A stretch of DNA of 64,000 nt. Source: Arsukibacterium sp. UBA5043. Its GTDB lineage: Bacteria > Pseudomonadota > Gammaproteobacteria > Enterobacterales > Alteromonadaceae. Below the pieces are notes generated by a model that was not told the DNA's origin, made no database searches, and saw nothing but the letters and a program-made list of their open reading frames with translations. Where the stretch lies: contig DIBV01000013.1 in assembly GCA_002415085.1 (NCBI GenBank), positions 233,262 to 297,261 of the forward strand, read 5' to 3'. Every line of letters begins with the position of its first letter. Position 1 is the first letter of the stretch. Of this stretch, positions 37,868-47,400 are shown in pieces. Made by a program: the position numbers and the translations under genes.

Positions 37868-38305
37868 ATGGCCATTATCAATTGGGCAACGGCAAAATAT
37901 GAAGGCTTAGGCAAAGACGGCAAAGGGCATGTTTCAACCCAATCAGGGGCGTTAAAAGACCAACCCTATGGATTTAATACCCGGTTTGATAATAAAACCG
38001 GTACCAATCCGGAGGAGCAAATTGCTGCAGCGCACGCGTCGTGTTTTACCATGGCACTGGCGTTCGGTTTGGCTGATAAGGGATTTAGCAAAGGTACTCT
38101 GGAGTCTAAGGTTGAAATTACCCTGGTAAAAGACGGCGATGGTTTTACCATTACTAAATCTGAAATAAAGTTGGATGCTAAAGTGCCAGGTATGCACGGC
38201 AGCGATTTTGAAAAGGCAGCGGTAGAAGCCAAATTAAACTGCCCGATATCTAAACTGTTAACTTGCGATACTACCTTGGATATTACGTCGTTCGAAGGAG
38301 AGTAA
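37868..38305 (+). CDS. osmC: OsmC-family peroxiredoxin
   Basis: Thiol peroxidase of 145 residues that reduces organic hydroperoxides. The two redox cysteines are in AAAHASCFTMALA near residue 59 and in NCPISKLL near residue 125, the family's spacing. The N-terminus matches true OsmC (GLGKDGKGHVSTQSGALKD). AAGGAG precedes the ATG. No linked regulator such as OhrR is seen, which together with the N-terminus favours OsmC over Ohr. Confidence 0.9.
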   Translation: MAIINWATAKYEGLGKDGKGHVSTQSGALKDQPYGFNTRFDNKTGTNPEEQIAAAHASCFTMALAFGLADKGFSKGTLESKVEITLVKDGDGFTITKSEIKLDAKVPGMHGSDFEKAAVEAKLNCPISKLLTCDTTLDITSFEGE

Positions 38306-38382
38306 CGACGATGCGATTGCCTGCCAGCTGTTATTTTCTCTTTGCATATCATCGAGACACAAATGATTAAGAGTGCAAGGAT

Positions 38383-39711
38383 ATGACGAAGGAGCAGGGA
38401 AATGGCAGCAAAAAAGGCAGCCTAAGCCTGATCGGGGCTGTCTCGATGGGCACCGGCGTAATGATTGGCGCAGGCATATTTGCGCTGACCGGCCAGATAG
38501 CCGATTTGGCCGGTAGCTGGTTTCCGTTAGCCTTTATTCTGGCTGCTGTCGTTGCCAGTTTTAGTGCCTATTCTTATATCAAACTTGCTAATGCATATCC
38601 TTCGGCGGGCGGCATTGCCATGTTTTTAAAAAAGGCATATGGCCGCTCTCTGATGACAGGCGCGCTTGCTTTGCTAATGTATTTCTCGATGATTATTAAC
38701 GAAAGCTTGGTAGCACGAACCTTTGGCACCTATACCCTACAACTGTTTGACGCTAAAGATATGCCATGGTTGGTGCCTGCTCTGGGCGTTGCACTGCTCG
38801 TATTCGCATTCTGTATTAATGTGCTGAGCAATAAATTTATTCAGTCGGTATCGTTTATTGCGGCTTTTATAAAGATTGCTGGTCTGGCGGTGTTGGCAGT
38901 TGGGGGGCTTTGGGCGTCAGGTCTGAGCTTTGAGAGCATCTCCGCCGTTCCTGAACAAACAACGGCCGGCAGTTTTCTCGGCGCAGTAGCGTTAGGGATC
39001 CTTGGTTATAAGGGCTTTACTACTATTACTAATAGCGGAGGCGAGATTAGCAACCCCCATAAAAATGTGGGACGGGCCATCATTATTGCCATCGCTATTT
39101 GTACGTTACTGTACGTGCTAGTGTCCCTTGCAGTGGGAGCAAACCTGACTATAGCAGAAATTGTTCATGCCAAAGATTACTCTCTGGCAGAGGCGTCACG
39201 TCCAGCTTTTGGTCAATATGGGCTCTGGTTTACCGTAGGTTTTGCAATTATTGCCACGGTCTCGGGGGTGATCGCCAGCGTATTCGCCGTTTCACGGATG
39301 TTGGCGATGCTAACCAAAATGCAATTGGTGCCGCATCGTCATTTTAAATTGCCGGGCGATATTCAGATCCATACCTTGATTTATACGATTGTGATTGCCA
39401 TTTTGCTGACCATTTTTTTTGATCTCAGCCGCATAGCATCTCTTGGTGCTATTTTCTATATCATAATGGACATTGGTATTCATTGGGGCGTGTTCAGACA
39501 TTTACGCCGGGACGTTGCAGCAAACGCGACGGTCCTGATCATAGCGATGGTACTTGATGTGATAGTGCTGGTTGCCTTTCTCTGGGTTAAGGTGCAGTCA
39601 GACATGCTGGTGATCTGGGCATCGCTAATCGGGCTGACAGCAGTCTTCGTCGGTGAAAAGTATTTTCTGAAATTACATCATAAAGATGATGATGACCCAC
39701 ATTATACCTAG
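38383..39711 (+). CDS. APC-family amino-acid permease
   Basis: Inner-membrane transporter of 442 residues with about 12 predicted membrane segments. GTGVMIGAGIFALTGQIADLAG near residues 23-44 is the APC motif in the broken first helix that binds the substrate's amino and carboxyl groups. FKGFTTITNSGGEISNPHKN-like sequence near 210-229 is typical of the sixth-helix region. The substrate is not predictable. The histidine- and aspartate-rich tail (HHKDDDDPHYT) is unusual. It is convergent with the next gene, with a hairpin between them. Confidence 0.87.
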   Translation: MTKEQGNGSKKGSLSLIGAVSMGTGVMIGAGIFALTGQIADLAGSWFPLAFILAAVVASFSAYSYIKLANAYPSAGGIAMFLKKAYGRSLMTGALALLMYFSMIINESLVARTFGTYTLQLFDAKDMPWLVPALGVALLVFAFCINVLSNKFIQSVSFIAAFIKIAGLAVLAVGGLWASGLSFESISAVPEQTTAGSFLGAVALGILGYKGFTTITNSGGEISNPHKNVGRAIIIAIAICTLLYVLVSLAVGANLTIAEIVHAKDYSLAEASRPAFGQYGLWFTVGFAIIATVSGVIASVFAVSRMLAMLTKMQLVPHRHFKLPGDIQIHTLIYTIVIAILLTIFFDLSRIASLGAIFYIIMDIGIHWGVFRHLRRDVAANATVLIIAMVLDVIVLVAFLWVKVQSDMLVIWASLIGLTAVFVGEKYFLKLHHKDDDDPHYT

Positions 39712-39726
39712 TGTTGATGACAAGTA

Positions 39727-39755
39727 ACTGAAGCAAAAACTAATTTTGCTTCAGT
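39727..39755. terminator. Possible bidirectional terminator between convergent genes
   Basis: ACTGAAGCAAAA and TTTTGCTTCAGT are perfect 12-bp arms with a five-base loop. It overlaps the stop of the gene on the minus strand and lacks a long T-run. Confidence 0.5.
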
Positions 39756-41167
39756 ATGGCGTTTTGCCATAAATTCTGGTGCGCCGGCTCGTGAAAAAAC
39801 TGCTCCGGCTGCCAGCAGCGGGGCAGCAGTTTACGTAGATAGCGTTCTTCACCATCCTGATACAGGGCGTTGAGCAGGGCTTTTAAACGGTGTTCGGGTA
39901 GCACCTCCAGCCGTTCCCGTGCGGTTTTAAAGTACAGATTGTAGTCAGTTTGCAGGCTGATGTTGATACCGGTATTGCGATACTGCTGCTGGCGGCTGAC
40001 CACCCGGCAATTGGGTTGTTCAGGTTTTTGTGGGTATAAGCCGTTCACTATCGCGAATTCGTAGCGGTCCTGCGGTTGCTGATCGTCACCCAGTGGCGTA
40101 AATACCACACCATACCCTTGTGGAAATAAGCCGGTTATCCTCAGTAACTGGTCTACCAGCAAACCGTTATATTCATTACGCCTTACCCCTTCGCGCATCA
40201 ACAATGCAGCTTTTGGCAATAGCGCGTAATTAAAACGCTGTCGGCCCGGTAAGACAATAGATGCATACACCTGCGGCACTTTTAACAGACTGCCAAACAG
40301 CGTTTTGTCGCCCGGATTTAACTGCAACAGCTGACGTAACCACTGCAAGCGTTGCTGCTGAGCCAGCAGATAATGGTCGCGCTCTGTCCGGTTGTTGCCA
40401 ATATAAGGTGCTATGCCAAAGCCCTGTTGCAGTAATGCCAGACTTGCTTCGCTGCTAATTTTAAGCAGCTTTTGGCGCTCTGTAATATTTAATGGCCGAT
40501 CAGAATCGAACTGAGCCAGTTCGCCCTGAACAATGCCCAGCGCCTCAGGATGCAACAAACCAATGTCCTGCAGTAATACGGCCATGACAATGGGTAACTG
40601 CACATTTTGCCGGTACGGGCAGTCATCGGGAGCCTGCAGGTTGCGTAGCTGATAATGGCTAACCAGGGCGGGTTCGTCCAGCAGCTGCTGGGCCAGTAAA
40701 TGGTCAAGCAGACGCAGGCTGAGCACTGCCCGATATAAAGGTTTGTACGCAAATTGCACCAGTTCGCGCTGGCGTTTGGCGGTAGGCACCATAATTTGCA
40801 GGCAGCCGAGTAAACGCGCGCTGAAAGCCAGTGTCTCGCCGTTGCTATCACCTTCTGACAATTGCAATAACTGTTCGGCAAGCAGCTGTAAATCGGCCCA
40901 GCGCATTAAGCGGGCTTTTTCGTCCTGATACTGTAATTCACTGTAATGCTGGCGGGCCTGCTGGCGCTGAGTCTGGCTGGCGCTGCTGTCTTGTTGCAGC
41001 TGCTGCCAGCGTTGTTCAGCTTGTGTCAGTACCGTTTGTTGCTGGCGATAGCTGGTGAAAAACGCTTTGCTGCGCTGGAAAAAACAACTGGCGCTACTGG
41101 AATATAATACCTCCAGTAAACGTTCCAGCCGGTACACCATAACCGAACTTTTAGCGGATTTTTTCAA
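39740..41167 (-). CDS. Uncharacterised protein with degenerate HD-GYP-like domain
   Basis: Protein of 475 residues, rich in Gln and Leu. Residues about 40-105 look like a coiled coil. The segment VMAVLLQDIGLLHPEALG near residues 194-211 resembles the HD-GYP core LLHDIGKLGIP, but the catalytic His is Gln, so phosphodiesterase activity is unlikely in the present form. The GYP motif is not found. No membrane segment or signal peptide is seen, so it is probably cytoplasmic and perhaps a sensor. The start is TTG with AAGGA nine bases upstream; an in-frame ATG nine codons later is an alternative. Confidence 0.6.
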   Translation of the reverse strand: MKKSAKSSVMVYRLERLLEVLYSSSASCFFQRSKAFFTSYRQQQTVLTQAEQRWQQLQQDSSASQTQRQQARQHYSELQYQDEKARLMRWADLQLLAEQLLQLSEGDSNGETLAFSARLLGCLQIMVPTAKRQRELVQFAYKPLYRAVLSLRLLDHLLAQQLLDEPALVSHYQLRNLQAPDDCPYRQNVQLPIVMAVLLQDIGLLHPEALGIVQGELAQFDSDRPLNITERQKLLKISSEASLALLQQGFGIAPYIGNNRTERDHYLLAQQQRLQWLRQLLQLNPGDKTLFGSLLKVPQVYASIVLPGRQRFNYALLPKAALLMREGVRRNEYNGLLVDQLLRITGLFPQGYGVVFTPLGDDQQPQDRYEFAIVNGLYPQKPEQPNCRVVSRQQQYRNTGINISLQTDYNLYFKTARERLEVLPEHRLKALLNALYQDGEERYLRKLLPRCWQPEQFFHEPAHQNLWQNAILKQN

Positions 41168-41497
41168 CGAACAGCATCCTTTATTGCAGCAGGGGTTACG
41201 GGCATCTATTGCGACGTTACATTAGATTTATGCCGCATGCTACGTGACATTTGCTTTGAAACATAGCCTGAGTTAACCAAAATGAAAAGCCAGAACTGAC
41301 TTGCACCAGTTTGGCTATTGCCAGATCAATGTTGCGCCATTTTAGCGCTTGTGAATACGTATTCATATTGCCAGCTGCCCCAAATAGGTTAATAACTAAG
41401 CTACAACAATGATGGCTGCATTATTTCGTGCCCGGTCGGATGGCCTTAATAGCATGGAAAGCGCAACTAAAAATAAAAACAAAACGGGGACGAAAGT
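41168..41497. promoter_or_regulatory. Control region upstream of second starch-cluster TonB receptor
   Basis: A 330-bp region between divergent genes. It contains the palindrome at 41352 and, after it, TTGCCA and GTTAATAA, similar in layout to the receptor promoter at 31532. GGGGACGAAAG precedes the ATG at 41498. Confidence 0.5.
41352..41365. promoter_or_regulatory. LacI-type operator, second starch-cluster TonB receptor
   Basis: TGAATACGTATTCA, a perfect 14-bp palindrome identical to the core at 31516-31529, ends 132 bp before the receptor ATG, compared with 129 bp at the first site. Confidence 0.72.
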
Positions 41498-44356
41498 ATG
41501 AATAAGTTTAAGCTTAGTCTGCTTAGCCTTGCTGTGAGTACAGCAGGGCTAAGTTCGTTGGCGGTGGCTCAGCAACAACCGCCGACCGAAGACACCGCTG
41601 CAGAAGAGCAGCAGGTTGAAGTAATACAGGTACGGGGCTTTGCCAGCAGCTTGTTCCGCTCGCTCGATACCAAACGCTTTGGCGATGTGGTATCTGAAAC
41701 CATCTCAGCCGATGATCTGGGGGCCTTGCCCGATGTGTCAATCGCTGATGCCCTTACCCGCTTGCCCGGTATTTCCGCAGTGCGTACCGGTGGACAGGCA
41801 GCAGAAATTAACATCCGGGGTATGTCGGGTGGTTTTGTGTTTTCCACCTTAAACGGCCGCGAGCAGGTTTCGACCAGCGGTAAACGCAATATCGAATTTG
41901 ACCAGTATCCGTCGGAGTTAATTAATTCGGCAGCGGTATATAAATCTCCAAAGGCGTCGTTAATTGAAGGCGGCGTAGCCGGTACGGTTGAGCTGAAAAC
42001 GGCCAGTGTACTGCTGAATGAAAAAGACCATAGCTTTAACGTTAACCTGCGCGGCATGTTTAACGACCGGGCAGACGAAGTGCCGGATGGCCAGGATTTC
42101 GGCCATCGCTTCAGTTTTTCTTATCAGGGTAAGTTTCTGGACAACACCTTAGGGTTAGCACTGGGCTATGCCCGGCTGTATCAGCCCAGTGTTGCCACTC
42201 AGTTTATCGGCCTGGCCTACAATGGTCAGAAAGATGTGGCCGGCGATGAACAGAACGAGTTTATCAGCGAAGGTTTCGAAATTCAGCATCTGGGCGGTGA
42301 AGAAACCCGTAATGGCTATCTGGGCTCTATTGAGTGGCAACCGCATGATGCCTTTAGTTTAAAAGCAGATGCCTTTATTTCTCAGTTTGACAAAGAATCT
42401 TTTGCCCGCGGTTTACGGGTTAAATTTGGCGGCGACCAGGCCAATTATGCTAATCCGGTTCTAAATAACCGTTCAGTAATTGGTGCGAATGTTAGCCGTT
42501 CTAACAGCCCGGGCCGGGAAAGTTTTACCCGGGTAGAAATTGTTAATGATGATAACCGTGACTATGACGAAGTAAAAAGTTTTGGTATTGCTGCGGACTG
42601 GGATATCAACGATCGTACTAATCTGGTGTTCGACGTGTCGCACTCTACTGCCAACAGCGACTTCAGAAATGGCTTGTTGTGGGCGCTGGTGGCGGAAGAC
42701 GCGACGGTAGCAGCTCCCCAGCTGGATACAAATGTATCTATTTCCTACTTACTGAACGGCATGGACCTGCCCAGTATTGGCTTTAACCAGGCCGATGCGT
42801 TCTCCGATATCGACCGGGTTATGGTCAGTAAATACGGCATTTACCCCTTTGTAAACAGTGATGAAGTCAGTGCAGTAAAACTGGATTTAAGCTATGACCT
42901 GGATTTACCCATTGTCCGTTCGTTTGAAGTGGGGGTGCGATACTCAGAGCGCACTTACAGCAATGATCGTTCCGTATTTGAATATGGCAGCGATGGCGCC
43001 TTTTTAAATTCACAACCGCCGCTGCGTTTAACCGCAGATATGGCAAAAGTAGTGGATTTCAAGGGTGATTTTGCCAAATATCCAAGTTATCTGGCAATTG
43101 ATCTGGATAAGGCATTAGCGGCCTGGTTTCCGGAAGGGGTGCCCCAGCCGGTCCAAACCTGGGGCGCCGGTAATGTTGGGGTGATTAACCGCGACCCAAC
43201 CTCAAATGTCGATACCAGCTGGTCGGTGCTGCAAAGTGGTGAAGTATATGAAGATGTACTGGCTGCCTATCTGATGGCCAACCTCGATACCGAAATTTTC
43301 GATTTACCGTTAAGTGGTAATGTTGGGGTACGCCGGGTAACCACCGATCAGTCAGCCACCGATTTAACCCATGTTGGCGGCGACGAATTGCGCGGAGCCC
43401 AGAATATCACCGACGATGCCGGCCTGGTCAATAACCAGTATGCCCCTGGCATTCTGGGCGAGAAATATACTCATTATTTGCCTAGCATTAACTTAAATTT
43501 AAGCCTGACCGACACTACCCAGCTGCGGTTTGCGGCGGCGAAAGTGATTTCACGGCCACCGATTAACCGTTTGGCGTCCAATACTTCTATTAATATCAGC
43601 GATGATGGCGAAATTAGCGGCTCCAGCTCAAACAGCCCGTTCCTGCGGCCATTTGAAGCCAACCAGTACGATTTATCCTACGAGTATTATTTTGGCAGCG
43701 GCGCTGTGGTAGCAGCATTGTTTTATAAAGATATTCAGAATTTTATAAATGATTTTACCATTCAGGAGTTTGATTTTGCCGGCGCTGGTTTTGCCGTGCC
43801 GGACGTCATTATTGATGAAGATGATATTCCGCGAACTACTTTTAATGGCGCCTTTTCCACTGCGGTAAACAATGACCGTGGCGGCTATATCCGTGGCCTC
43901 GAGCTGGCGTACACCCATGTGTTCGACTTCCTGCCGGATTTCTGGTCGGGCCTTGGGGTAAGTGGCAGTTACTCCTACACCGAAAGTGAAGTAGAGCTGA
44001 TCAACACCCTGGGTGGTGAAGCAATAACCACCACCTTCGAAGGGCTGTCAAAAAATGTCTTTAACGGCACCCTGTTCTGGGAGCATGACGGCGTGGAAGC
44101 GCGGGTTAATGCCCGCTACCGTTCGCCCTTTGTCTCAAGCCAGGTAGGTATAGATGAGCAGATCACCAACTTCGACAGTGAATTAGTGGTTGATATGCAA
44201 TTTGGTTACGAGTTTAACGACAACCTTAAGCTGCTGTTCCAGGTGAATAACCTGACCGACGAGCCAACCAAAAGTTATTTTGGCCAGAAGGCCCAGACCG
44301 GTACCTTGCAGTTTTTTGGCAGACAGTACTTTGTCGGCGCCGTGTACTCGTTTTAA
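41498..44356 (+). CDS. TonB-dependent receptor paired with pullulanase
   Basis: Receptor of 952 residues of the same large type as the one at 31660. Signal peptide is about residues 1-25 (AVAQQ). The plug has VIQVRGFASSLFRSLDTKR near 44-62, VVSETISADDLGALPDVSIA and IRGMSGGFVFSTLNGREQ. The barrel ends in GAVYSF. It shares the palindromic operator with the first receptor and lies 70 bp before a pullulanase, so it probably imports alpha-glucan fragments released at the surface. The two receptors differ in sequence, so they may recognise different chain lengths or branches. Confidence 0.9.
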   Translation: MNKFKLSLLSLAVSTAGLSSLAVAQQQPPTEDTAAEEQQVEVIQVRGFASSLFRSLDTKRFGDVVSETISADDLGALPDVSIADALTRLPGISAVRTGGQAAEINIRGMSGGFVFSTLNGREQVSTSGKRNIEFDQYPSELINSAAVYKSPKASLIEGGVAGTVELKTASVLLNEKDHSFNVNLRGMFNDRADEVPDGQDFGHRFSFSYQGKFLDNTLGLALGYARLYQPSVATQFIGLAYNGQKDVAGDEQNEFISEGFEIQHLGGEETRNGYLGSIEWQPHDAFSLKADAFISQFDKESFARGLRVKFGGDQANYANPVLNNRSVIGANVSRSNSPGRESFTRVEIVNDDNRDYDEVKSFGIAADWDINDRTNLVFDVSHSTANSDFRNGLLWALVAEDATVAAPQLDTNVSISYLLNGMDLPSIGFNQADAFSDIDRVMVSKYGIYPFVNSDEVSAVKLDLSYDLDLPIVRSFEVGVRYSERTYSNDRSVFEYGSDGAFLNSQPPLRLTADMAKVVDFKGDFAKYPSYLAIDLDKALAAWFPEGVPQPVQTWGAGNVGVINRDPTSNVDTSWSVLQSGEVYEDVLAAYLMANLDTEIFDLPLSGNVGVRRVTTDQSATDLTHVGGDELRGAQNITDDAGLVNNQYAPGILGEKYTHYLPSINLNLSLTDTTQLRFAAAKVISRPPINRLASNTSINISDDGEISGSSSNSPFLRPFEANQYDLSYEYYFGSGAVVAALFYKDIQNFINDFTIQEFDFAGAGFAVPDVIIDEDDIPRTTFNGAFSTAVNNDRGGYIRGLELAYTHVFDFLPDFWSGLGVSGSYSYTESEVELINTLGGEAITTTFEGLSKNVFNGTLFWEHDGVEARVNARYRSPFVSSQVGIDEQITNFDSELVVDMQFGYEFNDNLKLLFQVNNLTDEPTKSYFGQKAQTGTLQFFGRQYFVGAVYSF

Positions 44357-44426
44357 CCCAGCATCACGTCACCCGCAGGCTGAGCCTGATGTGGCGGGAA
44401 ACAGAATAATCTGGAGTAACTGAATA

Positions 44427-47400
44427 ATGTTTAAGCCAACGATTTTTAATATAAAAAGTCTGCTCAGGCTAAGTACGCTTGCTATCACGGTAAGTGTACT
44501 GGCTGCTTGTGGCGACTCAACCGAGCCCGGTGAAGTATTATTAACCTGTAATGTGCCGCAAATACCCGATGCCAGTGGCGTTGAATGTATCGATCCACCA
44601 CCACTATCATGTCCTACCGGACAATTTCCCAACGAGACAAATGACAGCTGCATCGTGGGTAAAGATCCCAACGCGCCAGTTCCGGTGGTGTTTGCCGGAG
44701 AAAATCAGGCAGTGTTGTTTTACAACCGACCGGATGATAATTATAACGGCTACCGGTTACATACCTGGAACAATGAAGCCTGTGACGCTTATCAGGACTC
44801 GTCCATCGCCGAGTCGTGGGCTAACGGCCTAATCCATGACGGCGTTGATACAAATTATGGCGCTTACTGGATACTGGAACTAAAACCAGGTTATGCCGGC
44901 ACTGAGGGCGCCTGCGGTAATTTTATTATTCATATTGGTACTGATGACGCCGGTAAAGATCCGGGCGCAGATATGAGAATGCCGTTGTCACAGGATGACC
45001 CTGATTTTAGCCGGATGAACTGGGTTTTCTCTGGTGTAAACAGTGTTTTCGAATTTCCGGTGGTATCACTTGGCGTCAGCATTCAGGGCGCCGCTGGTCA
45101 CTGGTTAGACACCAATACCTTTATCTGGAATTCGGCAATTGCGGATACCGCCAACGAAATAAAACTTTTCTATGCAGCTGACGCTGATCTGGCTGTGAAT
45201 AATAATGATGAGCTGGAAGGCAGCAGTATCGAGTTAACTCCGGCGGAGTTGAGCGACGAGCAAAAAGCGCTGGTACCACATATGGCCAACGCCGCCGCTT
45301 TTAGTGCTGATTTTACCGCAGATGAAGCGAAAGCCATGGCGAAAAATCAGCTGGCACTGGCCGCTTACAACAGCGACGGTGAGCTGGTTGCCGCCAGTTA
45401 TGTGCAGGTCGCTAAAGTACTGGATGCCTTGTATACCACGGGTGATAACAGCGCGCTAAACGCCGATTTAGGGGTGCATTATGCCGAAGGCAATATCACC
45501 GCTGCGGTATGGGGCCCGACTGCCCGCAGCATGACCTTAAAAGTGTATAACAGCGATAAAACCGTTGCCGCCAGCCATTCGATGAGCCTGGATGCACAAA
45601 CCGGTGTCTGGTCTTACAGTGGTGCAGAAAGTGCGCTAGACCGTAAATTCTATCGTTATGAAATAACGGTATATCACCCGTTAACCCGGGCAGTAGAAAC
45701 CATTGAAAGCACCGACCCCTATTCAGTCAGTGTGTCGACCAATGGCCGCTACAGCCAGTTCGTTAACCTGGCTGATGCTGACCTGGCGCCTGAAGGCTGG
45801 AGCGAGCGCACTGTGCCGGTGGTAGCGAACCCGGAAGATAGCGTCATTTACGAAGGGCATGTCCGTGATTTTAGTATCCGTGATAGCAGTACCAGTGCCG
45901 CCAACCGTGGTAAGTACCTGGCGTTTACTGAGATGGAGTCTGCCCCGGTAAGCCACCTGAAAAAACTGGCCGACAATGGTTTAACTCATTTTCATGTGCT
46001 GCCATTAAATGATCAGGCCAATATTGAAGAGCGGGCTAACCGCCGGATTAACTTAACCGATACGGTTGCGCAGCTGTGTGCGTTAAATGCAGATGCACCG
46101 GTCTGTGGTGTGGCAAGCGACAGCGCCACCCTGCAATCGCTGCTGGAAGGCTACCTGCCCTACAGTGATGATGCCCAGGCACTGGTTGAGTCTATCCGCC
46201 GGATTGACGGCTTTAACTGGGGTTATGACCCGCATCACTTTATTGCCGTTGAAGGCAGCTATGCCTCTGATCCGGAAGGTGCAGTACGGATTAAAGAAGT
46301 ACGGGCGATGGTTAAAGCGTTAAACGATATTGGCCTGCGGGTAGCGCTGGACGTAGTATATAACCATACCAGCAGTTCTGGCCTGTTTGATAACTCGGTA
46401 TTTGATAAGTTGGTGCCGGGCTACTACCACCGTTATAACGAAGTCACTGGCGTGATTGAGCGCTCAACCTGCTGTGAAAACACCGCAACTGAACACAAAA
46501 TGTTCGATAAGTTTATTAAAGACTCGTTAGTTATTTTAGCCCGCGATTTTGGCTTTAATGACTTCCGCTTCGATATTATGGGCCATCATCCGAAAGATAA
46601 CCTGTTAGCCGCGCGCGACGCCGTGCGGGCGGTCGATGCCAATACCTATTTTTATGGTGAAGGCTGGAATTTTGGTGAAGTGGCAGATAACCGTTTATTT
46701 ACTCAGGCCAAGCAGCAGGATATGGCCGGTACCGAAGTGGGCACCTTTAACGACCGGATCCGGGAAGGTGTGCGTAGTGCGGCCATTTTCAGCGGCGTTA
46801 ATAACGATGGTAACCTGGCCGAGCAGGATATTATCCGGATTAGTTTAGCCGGTACCTTAAAAGATTATGTGCTGAAAAACTATCGGGATATTACCGGCCC
46901 GGCGTCCAGCGCCAACTGGAATGGTCAGGCTGCAGGTTATGCTGAAGACCCGGCCGATATTATCAACTATGTGTCTAAACATGATAATGAAACCCTGTGG
47001 GATATTCTGCAGAACCGCTTACCGCAGACATTAAGTGTGACTGAAAGGGTGCGGGCGCAGAATATGGCGATAGCCTTGCCGTTAATGAGCCAGGGTATTC
47101 CATTCCTGCAAATGGGTGGTGACTTCCTGCGCTCTAAATCGATGGACCGCGACAGTTATGACTCAGGCGACTGGTTTAACTATGTTGATTTCACCATGCA
47201 AACCAACAACTGGGCGGTTGGCCTACCACTGGCCGAGAAGAACCGTGATAGCTGGGACAGTATTGCTACGTTATTCCTGAACCCGCAAACTCAGGTTAGC
47301 AGCACCGACATTATGTTTGCGTCTGATGTGTTCGCTGAATTTCTGGCGATCCGCAGTGGCAGCCCGTTATTTCGCTTAACCACCGGCCAGGATGTAATGG

